64,000 nt of DNA from Bilabrum cf. latius (GCA_965178125.1 OZ237744.1:1-64000), one strand, 5' to 3'. Shown: positions 46,266 to 60,400, numbered from the stretch's first letter. Made by a program: numbers and translations. Notes: generated by a model from the sequence alone, not told the origin.

Positions 46266-49200
46266 TCAACCCAGCGCAAAGGACCGGAGCCTCACCTGCA
46301 AGAGCCCCGAGAGATCCCGCAGCACCCTTGGATGCACATAATCCAGCATCTCACCGTCGTCCACACCCGGAGCAGATTCACTACCGAGGTCTCGTCCTGC
46401 CATGGCCTTTAAGTCAGCTCCGAATCCCACCTCCACAGGGACGCCCACACTCAGCTCCTCCTCGCCCTCGCCCTCGCCCTCGCTCCCAGGGCTGGCACCA
46501 GGCATCGGCACCGCCCCCCCCGCGGCTTGCACGATCCCTGCAGCCACCCCTGCCGCCGCAGAGCCTTTCCCTCCCTGGAATGCCTCTAGCTCGGCCTGCA
46601 GCGGGGCCAGCAGACGAACAGATAGGGCCCTTGCTTTTCCAGCACGCGGAGCGATGGCAGGCGTCTCAGCTGCAGAGCCTGCACCAGCTCCCCCACCAGC
46701 CGAGGCATCTTCGTACCCTCTCAGGGCAAGGAACGCCAGGCCCTCCCTCCCCACAGATAGCCTGCCGCTGGCCTCGGGGGCAAGCGTTGAACCGGCCGCA
46801 TAGCCGCCCCGGGCTGCATCCATGCCAGCCAGCGCGGCCCGGCCCTCAAGAGCCGCAAGCAGCCCCGCACACGAACTGCTGGACCCTGGCTCGCAAGCCC
46901 ACCCAGGCCCAGACGGCTGAGGCAACACAGCCATGCCCGCCACGGCCTAGGAGCGGGTCCCGATCGCACTCATCACATGGGTTGGCAGTCGTGCTCGCAC
47001 AAACCGAGACAGCCTGAACGCAGCTGCGAGCACGAGGCCTGCCGCAGACCGGGGAGCGACGCCTTTCGGAGGCACAAGCGTACTGCCGCCAGCCTTGCCC
47101 TTCGGCTTGCTCTTCCATTCCACCCCGAGCCAGCATGCTTCCAGTCGGCGCGGAACTGACAGCCCAGGCTCTGACACGTCCGAGGACCCAGCGGAGCCCG
47201 CGCTCGCACTGCCCGCCCCGCTACGGGACCTCACTGTCGTTGGGTCAACGAATCCAAGCGGCACGCTCTGTAGTGTCCGCAGCAGCACATCTGCGCTCGC
47301 GAGCCGAGGCTCAGTCGCATCGGATGAGCTATTCCGCACTTGACCCCAAAGCCACAGAAACACCGATCGTGTCTGCGCGGCCACTTCCGTCTTCTCGAGC
47401 ATTGGCCCGAGTGCCGCCCGCCAGGCACCGACCGTGCGATCGGCGCCGGCTGCAATCGTGCGAATCAGCAGATCAGCAGCCCCTTGCGACACTGGAAGCT
47501 TTCGCTCACGATGAGCGGCTGGTGGTCCAGTCATTTTTTCCGCGGTCCGGGCCATGAGCTGGACGACATGGAAAGTCCGCAACGAGTTCGTCTGCGCGCC
47601 CTTGACTCCAGCCATTTCCAGCACGGCGCACAAGAAATCGAGGCACATGGCCACGGACAGCCGGTGGAAGCGAAAGAAGCTGGAAAACGATCTCTGCAGG
47701 CTGCTTACGCTGGTCAGCGCAGCCTCCCATTCAGATGCGAGCGATGCCTGGCTACCCTCCTCTCCTGCTCCACCGGCACCCGCACGACCGACTGCATCGG
47801 CAGCAAGAAGCTCGGGCGGGAGCGACTGTCGATGGGCAGGAAAAGCAACGCTATTTGACACATCGGCGGGTTTGGCTGCGGGATCCCAGTACAGCCCCCT
47901 GGCGTGCGAGTGCGCGTCTCGAAACTGCCTCATGGTCGGCATGGGAGCGAAGGAGCAGTCGATCTCCACGTTCGGTGCCCGCTTGGAGGAAAGCCGGCAC
48001 ACAACCCGAGCCACACGAGCACCGGTGCCGGCGCAGTACACTAACTCGACCCCACGCTCCTGCAGCGCCGTTGCCAATAGTTGAGAGCACGTAGCTGTGT
48101 TGATGGCGTCGCTGGGCGGGCACAGAAGCACCAGATCCACGTCACATACAGCCCGACCGAGAGGGAATGAACCGCTCAGGAGCGCCATGGCCGGCGGCAG
48201 CTGGATGCTAGCGAGGTCGCTTGGAAGGGCCTGACCAGCTCTGCAGCTTACAGGATCCTCTAGGAGAGAAGCAGGGTCGGCACCTGCGCCGCTTGCCGCG
48301 CCGCTGCCTCTGGCAGCTGCTCGACTGCCCGCAACGCCGCTGGCCGCAGCAGCTGCTGCAGCCAAGAGTCTAGCAGGAGGGCACGGCGGTAACCCGACCG
48401 CCCTTCCGACGACGTCGGCCCAAGCGTCAGCCACCATATCAATGCCATCCAAAGCAGCGCGGGTGAACGCAGGGGTCCGGATGCTGCCGAGAGAGGCCAT
48501 AAGCCGGGCCAGGCCCAGCCCGTGCTCAGCTTCACGGTAGAGAGGGAGGGCACCTGTGCACGTGTTTCGGACCGGCATCAGCTCGAGCGAGGATAGACCC
48601 TGCTGCTGAAGCTGCTCTAGATCCTCCGACTCCTTCCTTGCCTCTTCATCGGCAGGAGCGTCCAGTCTCGCGTCCTGCAGAGCCTCGATATGCTCCAGCG
48701 ACGGACTGGCTGCCTCCGGGGCGGACAGGTTGCGAATCATGGCTGGCTTGCCCAGCTCCACGCTCCCGAGTTCAGCGCTACGGTCGGGGGTGTCTCCTTC
48801 CGCGTCGCCCAGCAGGTTGTCAGGGCCACGCACATGCACGAGCCGCCACTGCAGCTGCGGCAGCCCAGGGGTTCTGGTGTAGCTCCTCAGCTCTGCTCGA
48901 AACGCCGCAAGGTTCCCAGATAGATCGTCCCAGGCCGTCAGGCGCGCAACGTTTGGCATCAAGGAAAGCAAGCCGCGCAGCATCGCACGCTTGAACCCAG
49001 GCGTGCCTCTGAACTGCTTGGCTCGCAGCTGCTGTAATTCGACCCCGGCGGCAGTAGGATCGATCCCATGCTACGCGCAGAAGGACTCAGCTGCCGCTCG
49101 CATGGATGGCACCCTGCACACAACGGCGTCAGCAGATGTACCGAACCCAGACAGAACGCCCTCGATGGCTCGAAGCACCTCACCTCCCTCGCCCTCCGAC

Positions 49201-52200
49201 CTACCAGTCAAAATCACCGCGGCAACTCTGGCCCTGCCCACCTGCTGCTTGAGCTCGGGGAGAGCCGGTCCTGGGAATACCGGAACTGGGGACTGCAGGC
49301 TCTGCGGCGACGCTAGAAACGCCTTGTTGTCCTTCATGCCTACCGTGTCTCCCCCATGCGTTAGGCGTGCATGCCGCCCCGAGAAATGTCCTGCAGACTG
49401 CAGGTTCACGCCAAACTCTTCGCGCGTCAGACTTGCCGCTTCTTCGGCGGACGGTCCGCACGCCACGGTGCAGTCAAAGTCGAAGATGTGAAGGTCTTGG
49501 ATGGATTGCAGTGCCACGGACTTGTACCATGGAGGGCATCTGTCGACAACAGTAGACTTCAGTATCCGGGCAAAGGCGCCTCCCGGAGCCGCACAGGCCG
49601 CGCAAGCCAGCATGCCTACAGTCACGCCAGACATGGCCTCTGCGCCCGCAACAGAGTCCAACCCACTGCCATTGAGCCCGTACAACGATGGTAGCCGTGA
49701 TTGGGGTGGACGAAGTGCCAGCGCTCTAAGCTCAAGCGCATCGGATTCCAACTCATCGTCGGGGTGTGACCTACGGCGAAGCATCTCCACCGGTGCCAAA
49801 GCGCCGACTGCACTCTTACGCTGAACAACCGCTTCGGATGAATTCCCGTCCGTACCGCCGCTGGACAGTGCCTGGCTGTTCTGGGAGACATAGTCAGCCA
49901 TGAGGGGGCCAACAGGCTGCGCAACGCCGGCTAGCCAGGCTGGAACTGGGTGCGGCACGAGCACGGTGGGCCAATGCTTCATTGGTACTGACACCATCTG
50001 CGCATCCACAAGCTCTCGGCGGTGGTAAACGGCCAAAGCATCGCTTCCTACGGGCTTGGGATGTGGTTCGCTGGCTACCTTGGCGACGCAAGGCAGCCAG
50101 GACGGCTACACTTGCTCCCAGCCTTGGGCTTCACGACCCCTGGATGGCTCCATCAACGATGCAACGATCATATCTCCAAGCTCGGCACTGCTTGATACGG
50201 ACGGATTGCCATCTTCAGCTAGCTCGGGCATCTTTTCTTGTACCAGCTGCATCCCAGTCTGCATAAGACGACCGGCCATCCCCGCAGCACAGTATTCCCT
50301 GCTTTTGCCTGAGCTGCGGATCGGCTGGTACCCAACACTGCCGACAAGCGTGACGGGCTCCCGTAGGATGTGGATCGTCACATTCTTAAATGATGATAGC
50401 CTACCGCCACCTGCGCCGGCATCCAAATCTCCGACTTCAGCATCTGCACCGTCTGCAGCGACAGTGAGGCGTTTGATCCACGCCTCATGCTTGGAGCTCC
50501 AAGTGAACGCAGCTACTGGTGGAGAGCCCTGCCCGCCATCAGCGAACGAGTCAGCCACTGCCGCATCCAAACCTCCAGCAAACAGCTCCGGAACTACTTG
50601 CTAGCAGAGCGCCAGCATCGCATTGCTGTGAACGGGCGAGCCTCGACCGGCTGTAGCAAGGGTCACGTGCGGGATCCTGTTTCCTCCGGGGCCGTGCTCG
50701 AGGTCAGCCGGCAATAGCCTGCGGTGATCGGCAGCAACTCTCGCCACTCCAGCGCTAAGCTTGGATTGTGCTCTCTCTAGAGCGCCGAATAGCCCGTGTG
50801 GAATAGAATCCGCGTGAACCATTGGCGCGCGCGCCTCTTCCGGACTGCTCCCGGTGGTTACATCCTGCTCAATGTGAGCGAGTCCGTCCACCAGAGACTC
50901 AGCATGCACCACCGCGGCTGCCACGGTGCTACTCGTAACGATCACTCTGGTCCGTAGTGGAACCATGCAGCCAAGGGGCGCTGCAGCCACATCCAGCGGG
51001 CTGGGTCGAAAGCGCAGCGTCAGATGGTCCCCATACAGTTTCCAGTCGTCCCTAGGGCTGAGAGCCTAGGTCATGCTCTACAGGCGGGCCCGGTCTGCGC
51101 CGCGCAGGAACACAGCGAGGTATCCTGCCCCCGGTCTAGCCTGCGCGATGATCTAGTCCTTCCAAGGGTTGCTTCTCATCTTGCCCAGCACATGGTCAAT
51201 CACTGGTGCTAGTGCTCTCCCTTCAAGCTGCGGGGCCGATGCATCCCTCTATCCATGTCCAGATTTCGACGGGTGTACGGTCGATGCAGCCAGTTCTTCG
51301 TTGATTCCAGGTACCGCCACGTCCTGCTTAAATCCAGTGGCATCCTTGGCCAGGGATGGCTGCTTGCCCAACGTGTCATGCATGCGGAGGGTGACCTCAG
51401 CTGGAACTGAGTGCGAGTTCCGGATGCTGAGTGCCACGGCAGCTCCTTCCGACGGGCAGTCGAACCGGAGCTCTACAAGAGGCACTCCAATCTCCCGCGC
51501 CTGCTTGGCGTAGAAGCTGCAGTCTCGCGTCTTGATGTTGGTGTTGTCAACGACAATCACGCGAACACGACCGCTACTATCTTGCAACAAGTCTGTGTAC
51601 ACTGCCTGACAGTGCTTGTGAGCGGCTTGTAGCATCCCGCCATCAAAGGCATAGGCAGCTGCTCCCTATCCTATGCCATACTCGAACATGGAGTCGGCAG
51701 AGCACACGTCCACGTCCCACGCAGATACCCCGTCGAAAGCATCGAGCCGCTCTTGCAGCGCAGCATTCGAAGTGGCAGCCTCGCGGACCGCATCCCTGAT
51801 CTCGCGGATCGCGGAGGATTTCCCGCTGCCTGACACGCCCCTGGTAACTACAGCCAGCTTGCCTGCCTACAGCAAGGCCTCCACAATGCGACCCTTGAAA
51901 TCAGCCGGAAGGGCGGGCGCTGGTCGAGATGAGTGGGTGGTAGCCTCAATGGTACTGGCGCCACTGGCTGCGACACCAGATGCAGCATCACTTGGCGATG
52001 ATGGGCCGACCTTAGCATCGCCTCCGCTGCTGCTGTCTACTGAGTGCAGCAACACCGCCACGAATCCGATGCGATGCGACGTTGCAGCCACAGCTGACTT
52101 GAGAGTTTCCTCAGCGATGCATGCGGAGGCAGCCGAGTGCTTGCCAACGAGGATGGCAGAAAGCAGGGCAACCCACGGAGGCAGAATCTACAGATTGTCT

Positions 52201-54035
52201 TCAGCATTTGCCGGGTGTTTCATGCCAGCAGGCGGGCGCGCCGTCAGAGGAGCGGCGGCTTGGACCTTCTTAAGGAGCTCACCTACTTGTTCCTCGTTCG
52301 CTGGATCCACCAACATGGGCAGCGAATCGACCAGCTACCAGTACGAATGATACGCGCCGTCTTCAGTTTCTTCTGGTATTCGCTGATGGTTCCACTCGTA
52401 CTTGGCATGGGCGCGCGCGGCCATTGCATTCCTCTACCCGGCCATCGACATCGTGCGGGCCAGGCCAACCAGTTCTGCGAGTCGGAGCTCTCCTGCAAGA
52501 GGCAAGTGTTGCCGCACGACCACGCTCCAGGGGGCCTTTTGCAGCTTTGTCATCGAGCTTAAGCTCTCTCTAGCAGTTGTAGCTACCGATGGACCTCCTG
52601 TGCTCGTTTCTACCCCTCCAGCCTCGTGCTTTGGCACGTCCTCGGGCACGGAACCGTCATGTTGCACGGCGGCGGCCGTCGGATAGAAGCGACCATCTTC
52701 CCTGGGCAGCAGCATACTACATAGCCACGCACTATTTGCTACGAGCAGGCTCTTTCCGAACGTTGCCAAGCCGGCGGATTCTTCCGAGGATGCGGCGCCA
52801 GCGGCAGTAGCGGCGGCAGGATCAGCTGCTGTCTCGTCTCCGTGGTTTCGCGAGACTGCATCATGAGCCGCATCAATAGCCTCGCCAGGAATCCCATCGG
52901 GCAATCCTTTCGAGGCTGCCCTGCGTAAGTTGATGAGCGTGACATGGGGCGAGTACGGCCTGCCTCCCCGTCCAGGTGGCGGTCGTGCCCCCGCACCACC
53001 GAGTGAGCTAGACGCCGGTGTCGCTGCATCAGCACCTTCGACTGGGATGTCATCCGCCTCAAGTACATGCACCCCAGCAGTTCGAAACGCTCTTGTTAAT
53101 CCTTCTCGGAGGTCCAACAGCCACTGAAGAGCGTCTTCTCCACCTGCAGGTCCCCTGGCTGGCTTTGCGTGCATGACTCGAGCTGGTCTGCCGAAAGTAC
53201 CGGGCCCTTGGAGCTCCATTCCCTCATGTTGCAGGACTTTTCTGCGTGCTGCTGCCAGAAGCTGGGGTGCACTTGTCATCACAACCTCTCTCGCTGCCTT
53301 GAGCTGCGCTGGCGTCTCAATCCTGAGCATTGACACCGACACGTGCAAGCGGTAGGGGGGTAGGCAGCTCGAGGCAAGCTTCGGCTCGGTTGCTGAGGCG
53401 GCTGCCTGGGCTGCCTTGCATGCTGCGACGATCGCCTCATCCTGGATACGCAGGCACAGGAAATAGTTCGGCCTGTCCTCCTCCCGAGGCACCATCACTC
53501 CTTCGCCGGCGTGCCTGGCAAGATTGTGGCTTTGGGGCTGGGGTCCTGCCGGGATTGGACCCGATCTGGAGGTCTTCCAGCCCGATTTGCGCCCTTTGTG
53601 CTAGCGGGTTGCCCTATCCTTTCCTGGTTGCCGAGTTGACTTGCTCTTGGAAGCCTTGCCCCCACGAGTGTCAGCGGAATCCGCAGACCTGGCTTCGATA
53701 CTTGCCTTTAGCTCTTCAACGACCTTATCGAGGGTGATTCCAGATCCTGTTGATCCAAATATATCATCTACACGTGATTTTTTGTCCCAAACGACCCTAT
53801 CTAGCAGTTTGACGTACATGATTCGATGCTGAACCAGGTCCTCCCAGGGCACCTTCGCAAATTCCTTTTCCTCAACTCCAGTGAATCGGTCCAGGTAGCC
53901 TATCTTGATCCAAGCTGAATCTACGATACCGTCCCATTTCAATCTGTTCAAAACGTCGTGCGCCGTTCGCATTCGAAGCTTCTTGTCCCCTTCGGGCCCG
54001 GATCCTGTTCTGCTGTTCCCTTTTTGCCCCGGCAT
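46266..54035 (-). CDS. multidomain 'Swiss Army Knife' RNA-repair protein
   Basis: One uninterrupted ORF with TAG as Gln: 2,589 residues, ATG at 54035, TGA at 46266. Domains in order: (1) MJ1316/DUF504-type RNA cyclic-end recognition, residues ~15-100 (SAWIKIGYLDR); (2) 2H phosphoesterase with HVS at 231 and HVT at 364; (3) P-loop polynucleotide-kinase-like domain, GVSGSGKS at 733-740, later CSADSMF and VVDNTN; (4) second 2H domain, HLT at 1004 and HVT at 1123; (5) HAD phosphatase, IFDFDCTV with Asp1519/Asp1521 and later VILTGR, like the HAD_SAK family; (6) poly(A)-polymerase-like nucleotidyltransferase, GSFPLGRAVCDVD with Asp1965/Asp1967 and Asp2026 in VEIDCS. Together these could recognise, open, trim, phosphorylate or extend damaged RNA ends. 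Such proteins were proposed by comparative genomics; I see no ligase domain. Confidence 0.88.
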
Positions 54036-54421
54036 CTCGCGAAATAAATCGGAGCAATATGGACGGACAGATGGTAGTATGCAAAGAAGACTGGTTGAAT
54101 GTCTAGCTTTCGCAAATGGTGAATGAAAGCGCTAGCGAGAGATTCTCGAGAATCACCGGAACCAGGGGAAGGCTAAACCGGAACCTCAGGCTATCGCGAT
54201 TCGCGAAACCGAGAACGCATGATGTGGGGTGGCGGTGGTCTGCGCGACGTGTAGGTAGATGCCTGTGGAGTTAATCGCGCACGTGAGTGTGCTACGCAAT
54301 CAATAGTAATAGCAAATCAGCAAGATGCCCCGTCAGTATCAGCGTTGTCAAATTCCTCTCGGCAGGCCTAGTCGATCTCCAGTCCGTCGTCCTGGACTCC
54401 ACACCCCGTGACGCGCCTGGG
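54036..54421. other. intergenic region between the RNA-repair gene and the membrane-protein gene
   Basis: This 386-bp stretch contains the promoter of the downstream RNA-repair gene and the 3' UTR of the upstream one, both on the minus strand. I see no gene or repeat in it. Confidence 0.6.
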
Positions 54422-57400
54422 TCACCTCCCTCCGCCGCCCGCTGCGACGGCCCTCTTTTCTCGCTCTATGAGGGCCTTTGGTTTCGGTCCGACAGGGTTG
54501 TCGAACCACCTGGCGATCTCGAACGTTGCCTGCTTCTCGGCCTCGATCTCCTTGGCGACCTGCGCACTTCGAATGCGCCTCTCCTCCATCATCCGGTGGT
54601 ACGCCTCTTGCTCGGGGGTCATCTTGCTGCCGTACTTCATCCTTCTGTAGCCGTCTAGCAGATCTTGAAGAAGGCTTGCTCTCTTTTTGGCACCCTTTTT
54701 CATCTCCTCTTCAAGAGCTTCTCTCTCAGCCTCGCGCCTCTCCACCTCTCTCCTCAGGTGACCGTCGGCCTGCTAGCCGATCTGCTGTCCCATTGAGGAC
54801 GATGGGGACAGTTTAAGCCGCGCAAGCGTGCGCCCAACGATTGCACTCTTGAAGTCCTCCTAATCCCTCTTGGACATGCGCGAGCACATCGCTTGGCGCT
54901 TAGCCCACTTTGCGTCCTGCTTCGCATCTCGTTTGCTGTACAGCTCCTGGTATCGCTTCTTGGCCTGCGCTAGTAGTTCAGCCTCCTCATCTACCTTGCG
55001 CTTGCGCTTGCGAGCCTCTTCAGCTGCCTTGTGCTTGCGGGCTTCCTCTTCCTCCTCGGCTGCCTTGCGTTTGCGCTTGCGGGCCTCCTCTTCATCGTCA
55101 GCTGCCTTGCGCTTGCGGGCTTCCTCCTCATCTTCGGCTGCCTTGCGCTTGCGGGCTTCCTCTTCCTCTTCGGCCGCCTTGCGCTTGCGGGCTTCCTCCT
55201 CATCTTCGGCTGCCTTGCGCTTGCGGGCCTCCTCTTCATCTTCGGCTGCCTTCCGCTTGCGGGCCTCCTCTTCCTCCTCGGCTGCCTTGCGCTTGCGCTT
55301 GCGGGCTTCCTCCTCATCTTCGGCTGCCTTGCGCTTGCGGGCTTCCTCCTCATCTTCGGCTGCCTTGCGCTTGCGGGCTTCCTCCTCATCTTCGGCTGCC
55401 TTGCGCTTGCGGGCTTCCTCCTCATCTTCGGCTGCCTTGCGCTTGCGGGCTTCCTCCTCATCTTCGGCTGCCTTGCGCTTGCGGGCTTCTTCTTCATCGT
55501 CAGCTGCCTTGCGCTTGCGGGCTTCCTCTTCCTCTTCGGCCGCCTTGCGCTTGCGGGCTTCCTCCTCATCTACGGCTGCCTTGCGCTTGCGGGCTTCCTC
55601 TTCCTCTTCGGCCGCCTTGCGCTTGCGGGCTTCCTTCCTATCCTCCTCCCTGATGTCCTTGTTCAACTGCTCTCTTTGCCTTCGTGCTGCTTCGAGGTCT
55701 CCTGCATTTACCCGAAGCAAAATGACAGCATCCCTGGCCTGCCTCTCGTCAAAAGCATCCAACAGCGCCTTCACTGCCTCCATCTTGCGTCCGGCAACCA
55801 AATGTCCATCTCTAGACTTCCAGTAAGCCCTGAGGCTTTTCATCGTCCGTAGTGCCCTGGCTAGCTCGTGCGAGTTGCCAACCCGAACACCAAGCCCTGC
55901 CTGCTGTTGCGCTCCCCGCAACATCAACTGCAACTCTTCGAGTCCGACCTTTTTCACCGCACTACCCGCCAAGTCTGATGAAACCCAGCCTAAGAAGCTT
56001 TCCCAGTGACGACGCCTCTCTTGCATAACAGTGAGTCCTCCATGGATGAGCTTCGCTGCCACGTTTGCGCGGAGCACCTGCTCTTGCCTGGCGACCAACG
56101 CTTCGCACTGTCGAGCAGCGCATAGGAGCCGCTCTCCGGCGAGAAGGCAGTCAGAAATAGACGAACCGTACGAGAGGTCTGCAATAGTATCGATGCATCT
56201 GCGCAGGTGGACAATGTCAAAGTCTGCTCCTCCGCTCGCTTCGCCGCCGTTGTCTTCGCTAGCAACACTCGCGGCTGAACCCCCAACCGCTCCGGCTCGC
56301 GATACGGGATCCTTGTCAGAAACACCATCGACTTCGAGAGTAGATGCACGTCCGATCTGAATTCTCGCATGTTCTACCACATGTCCGATCGCGCGAGACG
56401 ATCGAAGCAGTCGATTCAAAGTTGCTGCAGATATCATCCTAGGTGTGCTATTTGGCAGATTGTTCAGATCGTCCAGATCGTCCGCTCCGGTCCCAAACCC
56501 AAACGCAATCTGCATCAATCCTTCGGCCCTATATAACTTCGCCAACACAAACCTGACGTCCCGTACAGCTGCGTCGAATCCACAAAGGCTTTGGGCTTCG
56601 ACTGGTGATGGAAGCAATGTAATGCTTCTGGCCGCGTCATACACACTGCCGTGCTGGATACTCCTGGATTTCATGAAGAGGCTCTCCATCATCGAAGTCG
56701 GCACTCGCTTCACGCGCCCGGCCTCCTCCAGGCTCAATGCTTGCGATTCTGCGTGTCCGTTCGACTAATCAATGCTTGAAGGCCACACATAAGACTGCTC
56801 CACAGCTTCTTGAACAGAGACACAGAGGCTGCCTGAGCCCCGCTGTGCCTGCACGACGACTGGCTTGGCGTTAGAAGTTCCTGTTCTATCATCGTGATGC
56901 TACAGCTTCGCGTCCTCCTCATCAACCAGCGCACATGCTTCATCCACCAAGCGGCTAGTCCTGCTAACTGCATGCATGGACAACACTGCACCCAGCGCCA
57001 CGCTCAAAGTAGCTACCATGAGGCCCCAGTAGGCAGGGCTCGCTACCATTGCGAATGCAAGGCCCCATGCGAGGCTCATCAGGAGCCCGGCGCCAGTGTA
57101 GGCCACGGTACGGTTATCTTCAACGAGCTCTGCGTGCAATCCGACTCCGACTTGCCTGTATACAGGCAGCAATGCTACAGGAAATAGAAGCTGTCCCTAT
57201 CTCGAAGCATGCAGATCACCCATGAAATCCTTGGCAGCAGCATGAAACGGGTCAGCCTCAAACAAATGTCCTTGGTAGAGGAGCTGCACGCCATGCCCAA
57301 GCAGTACAGCAGCGACCAGCATCCAGCTCGCAGACAACCAGGCCACCAGTGTCAGCAAATCCCCGCTAGCAGCGTACTCACTTGAACCAATGATGACACC

Positions 57401-60400
57401 CGCGACAAAAAAGGTGGCAATCAAGCCACAGAACAATCGGATGACGAACAGGGGCACATCTCCACCGCGCACCAATGAGTATATCGCGATGCACACGATT
57501 GAGGCCACAAAAACGTACCCAGCAAGCAGACCCACCGTAACAGAAATGCTCTCAAACACCACATTTGCGGCCACAATGAATCCGCACAATATAGCCTAAG
57601 AAGTGATCAGGCCGCCGTACACGAACGTTGCAGAGCTGACCCTGAAGAGGCGCTCTTTCTCCGCCCCTCTACGACGTTGGGCTGCAGCACGGCGCGTGGC
57701 GCGACGATTCGTATGTTTGTCGCTCTATGCGTCTGGCAGGTACTCTGACACCTTGCTAGATGTTCGATGGCCACTATTTTGGGCCCTAAAGCAAGAACAA
57801 AGGCCGCAGAGCACGTCCCGCTCGTAGATCGCCGGCAGGTCCCAGGTGCTGTCGAACCACATGTACAGTGCTACGACCGACAATACGCCTGCTGGATACA
57901 TGAAAGCGACAAACAATAGAGCTAGCAGGATCGTGCTAGCTTGACTGTTCTCATCCACCTCAGCAGCGAATCGCACGATGGCAGGGATGTGACAAGCAGC
58001 ATGCAAGCACAAAGCCAACACGTAGAAAACGATCTGCATGACTTGCATTTGCAGCCTGCCGAAGTACATCGCTGTGCCGACATACCACAAAATACTCTGT
58101 AGCAACATGCCAGCACCATACCAAACCCATACCTGATCATCATCGTCGAGGCCGAGCCCAGCCACAACAGCAAAAGATGCGAGAAGCGCTGGCAGCACGA
58201 CAGCGCAGAGAAAAGTGTTTATCACCTCGGCCAGCAGGTTCATGCAAGCGCCTACCTGAGGCTCTGCGCGATGGTCTTCATGGGAATTACCCGAGGATCG
58301 GTCTACGGCAGCCTAAAGCTCGCCCAGTTCCGGGGGCTCTACTTCAGGTGTTGCGCTGTCTGCTGCCTGCACCTCAGCAGTCGAGGCACTTTGGTGTGAG
58401 TCGGTCCGGCGAGCTAAAAATCCAGGCTTCGAAACTTTTTTTAATGAGCTTGACTGATGCAGTGCCCCACTGTTGGAACGACCACCGCTCATGCCCTCTT
58501 CCAACGTATCTTCGGTTGACATGGACGCAGCAGGTCTCCTGGTTTTTTTCCAGCAGCATGCTACCAGACAACTGTTGGAGCCGCAGAGAATGTAGTCCGT
58601 TTGATTCAGCCGTTCCATTGCAACTGCTATGATAACGTATGCTCCGGGCAAGAAGTACAGTGCCGCTGACAGGATGTAGGACCGCGTTGCAAGGAACATG
58701 CAGAACCCGATGATCGCGCTGCCTGCAGCAAAAGCTGCCCCGCAGTAAATCGTATGCATCGAAGTACCCCTACCCATGTCATGCTCCACCTGGTGGTGGA
58801 ACAGGAAAAACAAAAACGCAAAGGCAACGATCGCCAGGGCGCACAGGCCGAATACCCACTGCGGGTGTCTGCGATTGATCAGCAAGACTTGGTCCTTGGG
58901 CACCACGTCAAGGTCTGCCTGCAGGATGCTTAGCACTACAATGGCAAGTGTAAATACACAAGTCAGCGCAGCAAGCAAGAATATCGGAGATGAAACGAAT
59001 TCGCAACAGGTGGACCCCACCATGCCGGCCCGCCTCGCTTGCACTGTTTGCACTTCCGACACGATCGACATCTCACGCGTCGCGCCCAGCAGATCCTCTC
59101 TATTCGGCGGTGCTTCAGCAGATGGCGAACTAGCGCTTGACCTCGCCTTCGCTTCTCGGATCCACGCTGCAACAGAGGCTGGTTCGCTGGGGCCTTTGCC
59201 CCCTGCCAGGCCATCATCGCTGTCGCTGTCGCTGTCGCTGTCGCTCTCAGCATGCTCAGAGAGTGGTTTTCCTGACCCAGATCCATGAAGATCTGATGCT
59301 GTGGATGCTTGCATCAACCTTAGCACGCTCAGCCGTGCGAGGTAGACCCCAAATGCGGCGTACGTCGCTGCCACGCCCAGCAGCCACAGTCGAGTGCCTG
59401 CAGACAGGAGGAGGAATCGGCTCGCGGTCATGGCAGCAATAACCATACCTGTGTCCTGAAATAGACCACCGCGGTACCCTAGTCCGGTCACGCAGTCCAA
59501 CAGGAGCACAACGAGAGCAATGACCCAGCCGAGGCCCCTCTCGTCGCCCCCTTCGCCGTCAAGCTGCGACACGGTTACCGCCAAAGCAAGGAGGACAACA
59601 ACCGAGCCCAGATACATCCAAACAGCCCACCACCATTTGCTTGCCCCTGCGGCCCTTGCAGCCTTTAGGTCAAGCCAGCTCTCCTTCGGTCTGGCTGGCT
59701 GCACCAGTAGGTACGGTTGCAGGATGTTTTCTAGCGGTACATCAGCTGGAGACTTGCTTTGCCCCGCCTCTAAATCCTGCGAATGCCGGGGAGAATCGCC
59801 AGCACCGGCACCACTTGCTGGAGGCGGCTTTAGTGCCGCTGCACGACCAGAATCTCCTTGTTCCTCGGCTGTTGCAAGGGGCTCATCGGACTGCGGCTTC
59901 GCCTCCACACTTCCAAGGACGCCTTTCTGCATGAGGTCCACGCTGTAGTGATGCTCCGATGTGGACCAAAGGAATACTGCAGCAGTGGAAAGCAGCGCGT
60001 TCACTCCCAGAAAGACCCAGGCCGTGTTGAGAAATGAGAAGACGTACGCAGGTTCATCCTCGAGCACGCCAGTACCAGGTGCCGTAGCAGATAGGTTTGC
60101 AGCGATCGAGACGTCTGGCTGCGACTATGTAAGATTTCCCTTAATTACGATCGAAAGCTCCAACGTAACGACTAATGCAATGGCAATAGCCACGAACAGG
60201 CAGGGCTGCGAGCAAGTGGTCGCAAGGCTGCGCCACCCGCTAGAGCACCAGCTTCGAAAAGCAGCAGCAACTAGGAAAAATGCAGATCCCAGGGTGATCA
60301 ATCCGATTCCAAGTAGAGATGGGTCCACATGCCTGATGAGAAGGGCGCCCCTGCGATTGAAGATGTGGAAGGTATTTCGGTTGCGACCACGGCTTGCGAT

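Noticed and set aside
54422-54793. Separate small gene starting MGQQIGQQ
   Set aside because: With TAG as Gln the frame continues unbroken from the larger upstream gene, and no promoter-like gap exists. It is the C-terminus of the multi-pass membrane protein.
54870-55852. Three plus-strand ORFs of 247-318 codons with Leu/Ala/Cys repeats
   Set aside because: They are shadows of the 36-bp coding repeat in the minus-strand membrane-protein gene; the period of 36 keeps all frames open.
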